A stretch of DNA of 64,000 nucleotides, from positions 68,190,282-68,254,281 of the forward strand of contig CM056741.1 in the NCBI GenBank assembly GCA_029851415.1, read 5' to 3'. Both the position numbers and the translations under genes were made by a program. This DNA is from Eretmocerus hayati. Its lineage: Eukaryota; Arthropoda; Insecta; Hymenoptera; Aphelinidae. The notes below the pieces were generated by a model. The model saw only the letters and a list, made by a program, of their open reading frames with translations. It made no database searches and was not told the origin of the DNA. Positions 48,554 to 59,419 of the stretch are shown piece by piece. How positions within the stretch are numbered: position 1 is the stretch's first letter; each line of letters starts with the position of its first letter.

Positions 48554-48755
48554 CGGACGAGCGCACGAACAAAAACGGACAAATCTCACGGACCAAAACG
48601 TGCGGGCTGGGAAGTCGCATTTCGACCAAACGGACAAAAACGGACGAGCGCACGGACAACAACGGACAAATCTCACGGACCGAAACGGGCGAGCTGAGAA
48701 GTCTCCTTTCAGCCAAACGGACAGAAACGGATGAGTGCACGGACAAAAACGGATG
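48554..48755. repeat. 87-bp tandem repeat, about 2.3 copies
   Basis: CGGACGAGCGCAC starts at 48554 and 48641, and its variant CGGATGAGTGCAC at 48728, exactly 87 bases apart. Units contain ACAAATCTCACGGACC and repeated AAACGGACA. 87 is a multiple of three, so the minus strand stays open across the units as a 29-residue repeat. Nothing else supports coding. Confidence 0.85.
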
Positions 48756-49069
48756 TTGAGCTTGCAAGCTCATCTTTTCCTTGGTAAAGAGCCACCCGGA
48801 CGCGCACTGAAAATGTCCGTTTTACGTATTTTCGAGGTTTTCTACACGGACTCTACACGAGAGGTGTGCGAATAACCACTCCCTATTTCAAATGCATGTA
48901 AGAGCACTATGAAAAATTGACACAGTCTTAGAGACATGAAGGTTAGACAAGCGGATTTTTCAGTATAGGCTTTCTAATGTTAAGATTCGCGTGTTCTCTA
49001 AGCACAGTGAGGGCATCTCCAAACCTTCTAAAAAAATTTCTATGAACAAGTATGGGATAAACACATATG

Positions 49070-49780
49070 AGGTAGGTGTACCCAAAATGCCCCCTTATGC
49101 CATTTTGCAACGTACGTGAGCTCATTTTGACTAAACCAGGGCAAGCTATCGCAATTTCCCCGAAAGGTGATTTTTTGCGAGCTCGCGAAAGGGTGTACAT
49201 AACATGCCCTCATCCTTTAGAACAATGTGAATAGGCGATAGAGTGCATAAAATCGAAAAATCGTTTTCATCTTCACATGATCACATAATGAAGCTTTTTC
49301 ATCAATCCAAACGACTATTTCTGGCTCATTGAAGTGATGAACACCTTCTGAGCGTCAAAAATGTTACATATAATGCAAACCTTTTCGAAATAACCGTGCG
49401 CGAGGGCATGTTGGGTACACTCCAAATTTGATCTTCATGTTCTGAATACGACCTCTATACTTTGTTCATGAAATCGCTTCAAATTCGAGTTCTGCTACTC
49501 CGAACGAAAAAATTTTAAGTCTTCGAAAAAGGAATTGAATGCGTTAAAGTACGTTAAGATTGGTCGAACCAAAACTTTTTTGCACCGATTTTACGAAACG
49601 CAATTTCTTTGGCGCTTCCTTAGCTGTGTGAAAAATAATCAAAAACTCACTCCAAATGACAGGACACGCCGAATTCATTTTGAGTCAGTCCAAATCACTC
49701 AATAACAAACGCGAAGGAAATTCGCGGAGAGGTCAACGAGTGCCCATTCACATATGGAGGCATATAAGGTACACTCCTCT
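49070..49780 (+). mobile_element. Element T2: diverged copy of TIR element T
   Basis: It starts AGGTAGGTGTACCCAAAATG and ends near AAGGTACACTCCTCT. The interior matches T at 51150-52085 (GAGGGCATGTTGGGTACACT, GAGTGCCCATTC). At 711 bp it is shorter than T. Non-autonomous. Confidence 0.6.
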
Positions 49781-49789
49781 TACTCACTA

Positions 49790-50850
49790 AATCATGAAGA
49801 TTCGAGCGTGAGCCCATATGACAATCGAACCTTGGAGAATAAGTGTCACCCTTATCAACACAGGTACAGTAACACATTGGTCACATGGCTCGAAAAAGCA
49901 TTGGACTCTGTGGCTTAGAACTTCGTTATTTGGTGCTAAACGAAAACATTTTCCAAATTTTAAGACAAATTAGTAATTCATACTCCTCGGCCTCTCTCGG
50001 CCAGTTCATATGTTAATGAAAAATTGTTCATAGAGACTCAGTCGCTCAGTGTTTAAGCCACATTGTTCTCACGTTATGCGAGTGATACTCATGATTCAGT
50101 ACCGTGAGAAGAGCTCGTTGCTATCTGATATGCAGTGTACTGACTCTGCATTTCTAACGTCAGTGGCGAAGTCGCGGTCGGTATTCAGACTGAAACTCCA
50201 ACGTTTCTGTGAAATCAGAGCGTTGTTTTGTGGATGGGGATAATTTTTGTACAACTTGCAATTTTCGAGACCAAACTTGTTCGGGTCTAAAATATACGCA
50301 CATATACCTCTCTCGACATTTGCACTGCCGAAGCAAACATGCAAAACATGCATAGTAGGATTTCAAAATGGACCCACTCTACAGATATTCGAGCCACATT
50401 TGATGATGTAATCTTGCGAACGACGATGATGATATTCTTCCATTACACACAAAAAACACAATTCATGCCATCCCTCATCTTAACGTTTCCAAAGTGACAG
50501 AACAAGTTGCGTCATTTTTCTCCAGACAAAGGGATGTTAAACGAGATTTTTTTGATGGAAAATGGGTCTTCTGATGAGAAAACACGTTTGTGAAGTATAT
50601 TCTGTTATTTCTACCAGCGTTATGATGGAAATTCGTCCAACAACAGTCCTGCTTGACGTCATGAAAATGAAGTTCTTCAAAAAAGTAAGAGAAGTGAGTA
50701 AGTTTGAAATACACATACTTTATGTATTAATACGTTGACTGCTTTACACAGAAGAATGCTGAATTTGAGAGTCCATTGGATCGTCGACACTTTCTCAAGT
50801 CTTGTTTCAAGTCATCTATGCCATACCTTGCCGTATTTAATTTGTGACGT
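49790..50850. other. Unassigned DNA
   Basis: No repeat or supported gene was recognised between element T2 and the left end of the fold-back nest. Confidence 0.4.
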
Positions 50851-51149
50851 TCCCGGGGAAAACGCAATGGGCCGTGGCCCCCGGGGGTCACGGTCCTGTG
50901 GTGGGCCGGGGTCACGGCCCACCAGTATGCTACAGACTCTCTTCGCTCTATAAGGGTCTTCCACTTGCCGGCATCACCAGATTAAACATTAGAATGGATC
51001 AAAATTCAATTTACCTCGCTTCAGTAATATTCTACTGTTGCCTGTCGAGAAGTGTCAGACAAGGCTCACGCTGCGTGGCTGAAAGGTGGCATAATCAGGT
51101 GGAGGTAGAGCCTTAAAATTGTAATGAATCAGTGATAAAAATATGTATA

Positions 51150-52085
51150 AGATAAGTGTACCCAACTTGACCCCATTAAGCCATTTTTTTAATAATTTTG
51201 GTCTACCTCAACAATTTTCAACGTGCTTTAGCTCATTTTAAAGCTTGTTCTAAGATCTTTAGAATGAATCTAAGAACGTTCAAATTCAATCAAATGGAGC
51301 CGAACTGTCTTAACTTTTCCAAAAAGTGATTTTTCAGAGTTTACAAAATACCGTACCCAATTTGCCCCCATTCAGCCACTTCCCCAACAACTCTAGTCTA
51401 CGTCAATATTTTCCTACGTATTGAAGCTTATTTTGAAGCTTGTTTTAGGTCCTTTAAAATGCACTGAGCTACGTCTCGTTTTGATGAAATGGATCCGAAC
51501 TGTCTCAATTCTTCAAAAATCCATTATGGAGATCGGCGGTACAGTATTTTTATCGCCGTATACGCACATTTGGAGCTTCTCACCGGTCCAAAACACTGTT
51601 TCATTCCTATTTTGGCGTGATAAACACGTTCTGAGTGGTAAAAAAAGTCGTACTGCACGCCCTTTCGAGATAAATATATGGGGGCATGTTAAGTACACTT
51701 CGATGTTGGCATCCTTGTTTACAAATCGTCTCCGTGTTTTGCACATAAATCAGCTCCAGATCCAAATATTGCAATTTTGAAAAATGGATTTTGAAGGTCT
51801 TAAAACAAGGAATCGAATGCGCTTACGTTAAGATTGGTTGAACTCAAAGAATTTGGAACCGATTTTACTGAATGCAATCCCCTCGGTGCTTTCTTAGCTA
51901 AGCAATCACGAAAAATAGAAAAATCACTTTAGATTTTCTGGAGAACGCAGGAATGATTCGGGGTCGATGCAAACTACTTACTTTCTCATATTTTAACATA
52001 ACAAACGTAAAAGAGGGTTGCCCGGGGGCCAAGGAGTGCCCATTCCCAAGATCGGGATAAGGGGGCAAGTTGGGTATACTTACCT
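51150..52085 (+). mobile_element. TIR element T, 936 bp, TATA duplication
   Basis: The left end is AGATAAGTGTACCCAACTTG and the right end is the inverse of AGGTAAGTATACCCAACTTG. TATA precedes it at 51146-51149. The second TATA is at 54888-54891, reached once palindrome P and one CTTA are removed. The interior has a roughly 190-bp internal duplication (51187-51330 and 51390-51530, both with GTCTACCTCAA or GTCTACGTCAA). Copies T2 and T3 lie at 49070 and 41062. No transposase. Confidence 0.75.
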
Positions 52086-52087
52086 TA

Positions 52088-54885
52088 GTACCCGTATCTC
52101 CTGTCGCTAAGGCCTTTGATCCACCAGCTCAACAGCGTCATTAGGAGAACAAAACTCAGCAGTTATTCGAAAGCCATAACCTTGAAATAGGTAGCTAAGA
52201 GATCATCATTCGGGTACATAACGGGATACGGGGCGTTCCTTGCTCAGGATGATCAAGGGTTTGTAACGGAATATATTATCCAATTCCGTTGGATTTTCTT
52301 GATTTGAAATAATTATTAGAGCCATATCGCACGAAAAGATTGATACATTTTTTTTCGTTAATACCGTCTTGATATAGTACAAAATTTTTTTGGTATTTTT
52401 TCTAAGGCCCCTGTGAGCCCTGGGGCCTATAAAAAGTCCTTCCAGGCTCCTCTCTAGCCTACTTCCAGAAAATCATAACTTCGACCAGACTCTACATTTT
52501 TAGACGTACCTGGGCGTATTTTCTTCCTTAAGACTAGTACTTTGGAGAAGAGAATTGCCCAAGGTCGATACTTGAACCTACCAATTTCTAGAAGCTATTT
52601 GCTGAGAGAACATTTTAACGATTTTTGGGCTTGCATCAAGGTGATGTAGCTCCCACTAGACATATGATAATTGACTTTTACCAGTGGTCATTTCAAAGGT
52701 CTTGAAGAGAGCTACAACTTGACTACTAGTAAAAGTCGGTTATCGAACTTTTCATAGGGGTTACAGTCGTTACAAGTTGACCAGTGTTGTAAAAATGCCA
52801 AACTTTGAGCTGAATTTGAATTAAATCGTTTTTCTTCCTTCGACCCCAAATCTGTGCGAATATGTTTTTTGATACAAATAATATCAATCAGAACAATAAT
52901 CTGGGTGGGATATTGAATTCTCGATTTTATTCAGCCAATTCAAAACACTCTATTTTGATTTTTTGCTCAAAATGACCTCACAGGTATGGCTCGCATATGC
53001 TTCCATCTGAACTAATGTGCACCAATCTGTGTGGGATTACTCTCCAATGTATCCCCAAATATGTGTGAAAACTTCCGGAGGCGAGTCTCGAGCTAGATGC
53101 GAGCAGGCGGTTCTATTTCACGAGTTTAAAATGGGCATTATTTCGTCTACTTGGACGCAGGCGAGTGCGAGTGGGATTTCACTCATTCTAGCTCACAAAT
53201 GAGATAAACGGCTAAAATAGGGATACAAACATGGTTTTCTGACTCAAAATGATCATCTAAACACGATCTCATGGTCAATTTGGCTTTTATTCAACTTCTG
53301 AAGCCACTCCATCGATAAACATATAACTGAAGTGTTTTCTAGTCTGAGAGCAAGTATCAACATTTTGGAGCCAAATTGACCCCGAAATCGTATTTAGATG
53401 ATCATTTTGAGTCAAAAAACCATGTTCGTATCCCTATTTTCGCCGCTTATCTTCTTTGTGAGATAGAATGAGTGAAATCCCACTCTAGAACCGCCTGCTC
53501 GCATCTAGCTCGAGGCTCGCCTCCGGAAGTTTTCACACATATTTGGGAGTACATTGGAGAGTAATCCCACACAGATTGGTGCACATTAGTTCAGATGGAA
53601 GCATATGCGAGCCATACCTTTGAGGTCATTTTGAGCAAAAAGTCAAAATAGAGTGTTTTAAATTGGCTGAATAAAATCGAGAATTCAATATCCCACCCAA
53701 ATTATTGTTCTGATTGATATTATTTGTATCAAAAAACATATTCGCACAGATGTGGAATCGAAGGAAGAAAAACGATTTAATTCAAATTCAGTTCAAAGTT
53801 TGGCATTTTTACAAAACTGGTCAACTTGTAACGACTGTAACCCCTATGAAAAGTTCGATAATTGACTTTCACTAGCAGTCAAATTGTAGCTTTCTTCAAG
53901 AACTTTAAAATGACCACTGGTAAAAGTCAATTGGGAGCTACATCACTTTGAAGCAAGCCCGAAAATCGTTAAAATGTTCTCTCAGCAAATAGCTCATAGA
54001 AATTGGTAGGTATTGGAAGGAAGAAAGTACGAGGGGTCTAGAAGGACTTTTTATAGGCCCCAGGGCCAACAGGGGCCTTAGAAAAAAATCCCAAAAAATT
54101 TTTTTTGTACTATATCAACATGGTATTAACGGGAAAAAAATTTTTTGGGATTCGTTCCAGACCCCCCGGTGCCGGGATTCGATGATTTGCTCCGAAATGG
54201 CCCATATTCAGATTAACGAGGACTTTATGCCCCGGCAGTGACACATTAATCGGTTGCCTTTTCTCGGAATGAACAATCAAAGAAAATTTCGTCCTTCTTC
54301 GCCTTTTTTGCCAATTTTAGTAACTTAGATAATAGATAAAAAGATGAACTTTGTTTCAAATATTTAGAAAATTTCATTGTCTACAATATGGTGCTACATA
54401 GAACAATCGAAATATCAAGACAGAAGAGCCACGAGCAAAAAATGCGATAAAATGCAAAATCGCGCAGTATTTGATGATTCTAATTTTTTGCACAGGCCAA
54501 AAATATTCGAGAATATCGATACTTGTGCGCGAGTTCATATATATTCCAAAAAGTCGAAAAATACACCTTAAAATCTTCGGGAGTGAGATTTAAGGCTGGC
54601 ACATTTTCGACACTCAAAGATCAATATTTCCATGTGATATGGCTCTAATAATTATTTCAATTTAAGAAAATCCAACGGAATTGGAAATATATCCCGTTAC
54701 AAACCCTTGATCATCCTAAGTAAGGAACGCCCCGTATCCCATTATATACCCGAATTATTATCTCTTAGCTACATATTCCAAGGTTATGGCGTTCGAACAC
54801 CTGCTGAGTTTTGCTCTCCTCATGATGCTGTTGAGATGGTGGATCTAAGATCCTAGTGATAGGAGATATGGGTGGAGATATGGGT
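52088..54885. mobile_element. Palindrome P, 2.8 kb, long inverted arms
   Basis: The left arm (52088-53285) pairs with the right arm (53368-54885) around an 80-base loop. Examples are AACGGAATATATTATCCAAT versus ATTGGAAATATATCCCGTT and CGCTCGCCTCC-type matches near the centre. CTTA flanks both sides (52084-52087 and 54886-54889). The right arm has about 470 extra bases (54148-54614), apparently a later insertion without recognised ends. The outermost GGAGATATGGGT is duplicated on the right. No coding frame fits a transposase. Confidence 0.78.
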
Positions 54886-56837
54886 CTTATATGATGAATT
54901 CCACGCCAAAGCGAGCTACGGAAAGGGGTCATCTCTCAGATTCTTTTTTAACCTTTTTCATTCGATCCTATGGCCCAAAATAGGAACTTCGGACCACCTA
55001 TGGGGTCCAGAAAGAATTTTTCCTCTCCATTGCACGCCCATACGTAAACAGACCGAAAATTCATCGTGTAAAAATCGATTTTTATTCACGAAAATGAGAA
55101 TATTTCGAGTTTTTGGATAGTTATCGATTTGCGAGTTGCGGCACCTGAAAGGGCATCAGAAAACCTATCGAAAACATCGTCGGAAATTCCTTCTCTGTGA
55201 TTTGGGGGCCACCGGAAGGCAAACAAGTGTTTTTCACTGAAACGTTAATTCCTCAAAAAGCCGTTCTTTTATTTTTTGAAAATTAGATATTTGACGTGAA
55301 TATTTGCGTTCTTTCGAAAAGAATGGGTTTCGGAGAAGTTTGGGGCGATCCAAGTGACTTACGAGCCATTTTTTGAAAACTTGGTCTTTTCGGTTTCGAA
55401 AAAGGCGATTTTCTGCTCATGCGCACAAACGTAGACTTTCGGCGCCATGTTCAATGGAAATCTGACGAAATTTCCTATAAAATGACTACCCGCAAAGTTG
55501 AAATTCATGCACTGAAACAGGATCTGCAACGATTAATTATATGGAATCAGAATCACATGAAAATTCAGTCCATTAACGCCTTTGTGGCGCCTGCTGAGAT
55601 GACACATCTACGAGATCTTCTCGGGACTCAATTTTGAGGACGACATGGTTTCAACGTGAAATTGTCTGAACTTTCAAAATATGCGATGGAAAATTCATCG
55701 CATATTTATGCAATTTTGAATGTGAAAAATAGTATTTTCTGGCAAGAATCGAATGTAGCACCTCGGGTTCGCCTCAAACGGGGTTCTTCATCGCATATTC
55801 TGAAAGTTCATACAATTTTACATTGAAACCATGTGGTCCCAATTTTTTTCAGGTCAATTTCGTACTCAAAATTGAGTCCCGAGAAGATCTCGTAAATGTG
55901 TCATCTCAGCAGGCGCCACGAAGGTGTTAATGGACTGAATTTTCATGTGATTCTGATTCGACATAATTAATCGTTGCAGATCCCGTTTCAGTGATGAATT
56001 TCAACTTTGCGGGTAGTCATTTTATAGGAAATTTTGTCAGCTTTCCATTGAAAGTGGTGCCAAAGTCTACGTTTGTGCGCATGCGCAGAAAATCGCCTTT
56101 ACTGGAACCGAAAAAATCAAATTTTCAACAAATGGCTCATAAGTCACTTGGACCGCCTCAAACTTCTCTGAGACCCATTTTTTCGGAGGAACGCAAAATT
56201 TCACGTCAAATATCTGATTTTCGAAAAATAAAAAGATGGCTTTTTGAGGAATTAACAATTTTGTGAAAAACACTTGTTTGCCTTCAGAAGGCCCCCAAAT
56301 CACAGAGAAAGAATTTCCGATGACGTTTTCAATAGGCTTTCTGATGCCCTTTCAGATGCCGCAACCCACAATTCGATGGTTATCCAAAAACTCGAAATAT
56401 TCCCATTTTCGTGAATAAAAGAGCATCGATTTTTACACGATGAATTTTCGGTCTATTTACGTATGTGCGTGCAATGGAGAGGAGAAATTTTTTTTGGACT
56501 CCATAGGTGGACTGAAGTTCCCATTTTGGGCCATAGAATCGAATGAAAAAGGTCAAAAAAGAATCTGAGAGATGACCCCTTTCCGAAGGTCGCTTGGCGA
56601 GGAATTCATCATATACATATTTTCATAACTAATTCATTACAATTTTAAGGCTCTACCTCCACCTGATTATGCCACCTTTCAGCCACGCAGCGTGAGCCTT
56701 GTCTGACACTTCTCGACAGGCAACAGTAGAATATTACTGAAGCGAGGTAAATTGAATTTTGATCCATTCTAATGTTTAATCTGGTGATGCCGGCAAGTGG
56801 AAGACCCTTATAGAGCGAAGAGAGTCTGTAGCATACT

Positions 56838-56992
56838 GGTGGGCCGTGACCCCCGGGGACCACGGCCCACCATAGGACCGTGACCCCGGCCCACCACAGG
56901 ACCGTGACCCCCGGGGGTCACGGCCCACCATAGGACCGTGGCCACGGCCCACCTCTGGACCGTGGCCCCCGGGGGTCACGGCCCATTGCGTT
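56838..56992. repeat. GC-rich subterminal tandem repeats of element F
   Basis: At least four imperfect units of about 35 bases contain the palindrome CCGTGACCCCCGGGGGTCAC or its variants, joined by GGCCCACCATAGGA. The mirror end at 50868-50925 has fewer units. Variable subterminal repeat number is characteristic of fold-back transposons. Confidence 0.75.
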
Positions 56993-57191
56993 TTCCCCGG
57001 GTTGTGTGAATATAGTTGATGACTCATCAAGATTGGATTTACAAACCTCATCATATGCGAGTACTTAATTCTTCAAGACACATACGTAAGAACTCGGTTG
57101 ATAAGAAACTTCTACAGCTGTGAGTGATTTGATATTTCAAAAGTTCATCAACAGAAGCTTGTGGTGGATTCCGTTCGGAAGTAGAACCGGT

Positions 57192-59418
57192 ATATGGACG
57201 GCTCCCGACCAGAACGGTGTAAGTCTATTATGGTGAAAATTGAGTTTTTGACGGGAAACGACAGGGAATATATGCGAAAACATGTATGTGTAACTCCGAG
57301 AGTGAAAATTGATTCTGAGCCGTCACAAGCACCATGACAATTTTTGTTGGGTAAAAAGTTTCGACTTATTTTGGGGACCAGAACGGTATAAGTCCATGCC
57401 CGAGCATCGAAACACGGCTCTCGCACCTTCTATCCTCAATTATTGCACTCCTCTAGGCTTTGTAAGGTAATAGTAGACCCCAAAAACTAAGATATTGGTA
57501 CCCTGTTTTGTGAAGGTGGCTGCATCGAGTCGACATCGAAGTTCATCGCTGCTTTTTTCACGCTCTTGCATCATGCAAGAGGCTTATCTACATGAAAAAT
57601 CGCGGAATAGCATTCTGTGGGAGTGTATTTGAACATTGTGACCTTGCTAAGGGCTCTAAATTGAACTTCTGCTTACATCGTCTTACATCGTCAGTAATGA
57701 GACAGGATCTACAGGGGCAATCGAATAATTTCAGTCGATAAAGCGATCGATGTTGAACTTGCTTTGGTTCTCGTTCATAATCATATCTGCAGGTGTGATA
57801 TCTTCTCAAAGGACCGAATAATAACTGCATCTGAGATACAGACAACTTCGATAATCTATATGCAACGTTTCTTGTGGTAAGAGCAATGTGAATGACGAAA
57901 AATTCCTAGCCTCATCATGGGATTGACACATCTCATTCACAACTATTCCGAGAAATCATCTTGAATATCATCAACTCGCATTCTTGTTTTGAGTAATCGC
58001 CAAACTGTCCGAATTCGATTCTTCTGTTAGTTACAAAGGAATCACATTATAACCGATATTGCTGTAAAAATATTACACTCCTCGAATTGAGCCACCTGCA
58101 TTTAATTTAAATCACATTATACTGCTTATCAATATTAGTTGTTTCAGACTGCTTAGAGTCTGATCACTCGTTCAAACTTCACATTGAAATAGAAGAATTT
58201 TAATTCTGATATTTTCAGTGTAAACTTTCTCCAGGTGAATCTCCAAGTAGAAAATACATCCTTCAAAACTTCCCAAACACTACATTAGAGTGTAAACTAG
58301 GCTGATTGAATGGATACCGCTCGACTGAAACCGTAGAATACGCACACGTGGACTGCAATTTCAAAAATGTCATCGATTACGGTCGTAGTACTCCAAATGT
58401 AACATTTTTGGTGAGATCTGTCGATGTAACCCGATGATGTTGGTTCATGGACCTAATCAAATATCCCCACCGACCCCCAGGGGGCCATTCAAAAACCATA
58501 TGGTCTGTAAGGGGTGGGTGGGTGGTCGTCCAAAACACCATATTAAACCAGATGAGGTGGGTAAGTGGTCAAGCCCAAAGCCATATGGTCAGAGCCCACC
58601 GAGAAGACTCGGTTTTTCTTCAAAATGGAACAAACAAAAGGTTATAGTAGAAGTAAATTCGATGACACTGTATCAAGAATTCAGTTGAAATAAATTACGA
58701 TACAAATTGGAGCAGTCTACATTCCTCTTCTGGAAACTGTTCAATTTTTGGAAAGAAAAATCTCTGAGGGCCATATGGCTTCTGAGGGGGTGGTTGGGTG
58801 GTTGAATGGAATGCCATATAAAACCATATGGGGGTTGGTGGGGGTGAAAAATGGCCTAAAACGAGGCCATATGGTTTGTGCACCATCCCCTGAGACAGCT
58901 CCCAGTCAACAATTTGAGAAAAAAACATGGACTTATACCGTTCTGGCCCCCAGAATTTTTCAACTTTTTTTTACGCAAAATGCGATATAAATCTACAGTG
59001 TTTCGACGTTTTTTGATGCGAAAGGGTTCAAATCGACAATTTTGTAATATTTTACGATCTGAGAGGGTGAAAGCCGACTAATTTCCTTACTTTCCCCGGT
59101 CCAGAACGGTATAAGTCCGCTTCAGACAAAATGATGGACTTATACCGTTCTGGTCCGGAAAAAAAGTCGAGGAAATATGGGGACCAAAACGGTATAAGTC
59201 CATTTATTATTGCAAAACAAGCGATAAAAAATGTAAATATTTGTAAACCTTCACGCCCCATGCAAAAACTGTCGTAAAAACATACTCATTACATTATAAA
59301 TGAAGCATAATCACTAAAAATGACAATCCGAATTTTCTATTGCAAGAAAACTTTGAAGCTCATTTGCCAGAAATGCCAAAAATGGACTTATACCGTTCTG
59401 GCCGGAAGCCGTCCATAT
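57192..59418. mobile_element. 2.2-kb TIR element with seven copies of a GGACTTATACCGTTCTGG motif
   Basis: The ends are ATATGGACGGCT and its inverse, each next to one copy of the motif. Copies lie at 57207-57225, 57375-57398, 59099-59118 and 59181-59203 (CCAGAACGGTATAAGTCC orientation) and at 58926-58950, 59134-59156 and 59381-59403 (opposite). The pair at 59099 and 59134 forms a 20-bp hairpin. Similar AT-rich DNA adjoins several copies, which suggests repeated nesting of related elements. No transposase or clear target duplication was seen. Confidence 0.65.
58490..58880. repeat. Cluster of CCATATGG palindromes with GGGTGGGTGG tracts
   Basis: CCATATGG occurs at 58497, 58581, 58771, 58824 and 58867, each next to G-rich runs such as GGGGTGGGTGGGTGG (58509-58523). 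The two halves are partly inverted. It is probably a separate element inside the larger TIR element; exact ends were not resolved. Confidence 0.6.
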
Positions 59419-59419
59419 C

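Larger units (their letters stand above)
50852..57001. mobile_element. Fold-back element F with two nested insertions
   Basis: Both ends carry CCCGGGGAAAACGCAATGGG in inverted orientation. The left arm is 50852-51149 plus 54888-55690 and the right arm is about 55788-57001, around a loop of about 100 bases. Arms match nearly throughout, including a mirrored stretch of about 250 bases (50930-51125 versus 56638-56830). The left arm is interrupted at 51149/54888 by elements T and P. Subterminal GC-rich repeats are longer on the right. A related arm fragment lies at 62763-63100. No protein is encoded. Confidence 0.8.

Noticed and set aside
48519..48773. 84-codon repetitive protein on the minus strand
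   Set aside because: It arises from the 87-bp tandem repeat, whose length is a multiple of three; nothing else supports expression.
50844..56863. Two near-identical short proteins (ending VEVEP)
   Set aside because: They are the same DNA in the inverted arms of element F, reaching into its subterminal GC repeats; not a gene family.
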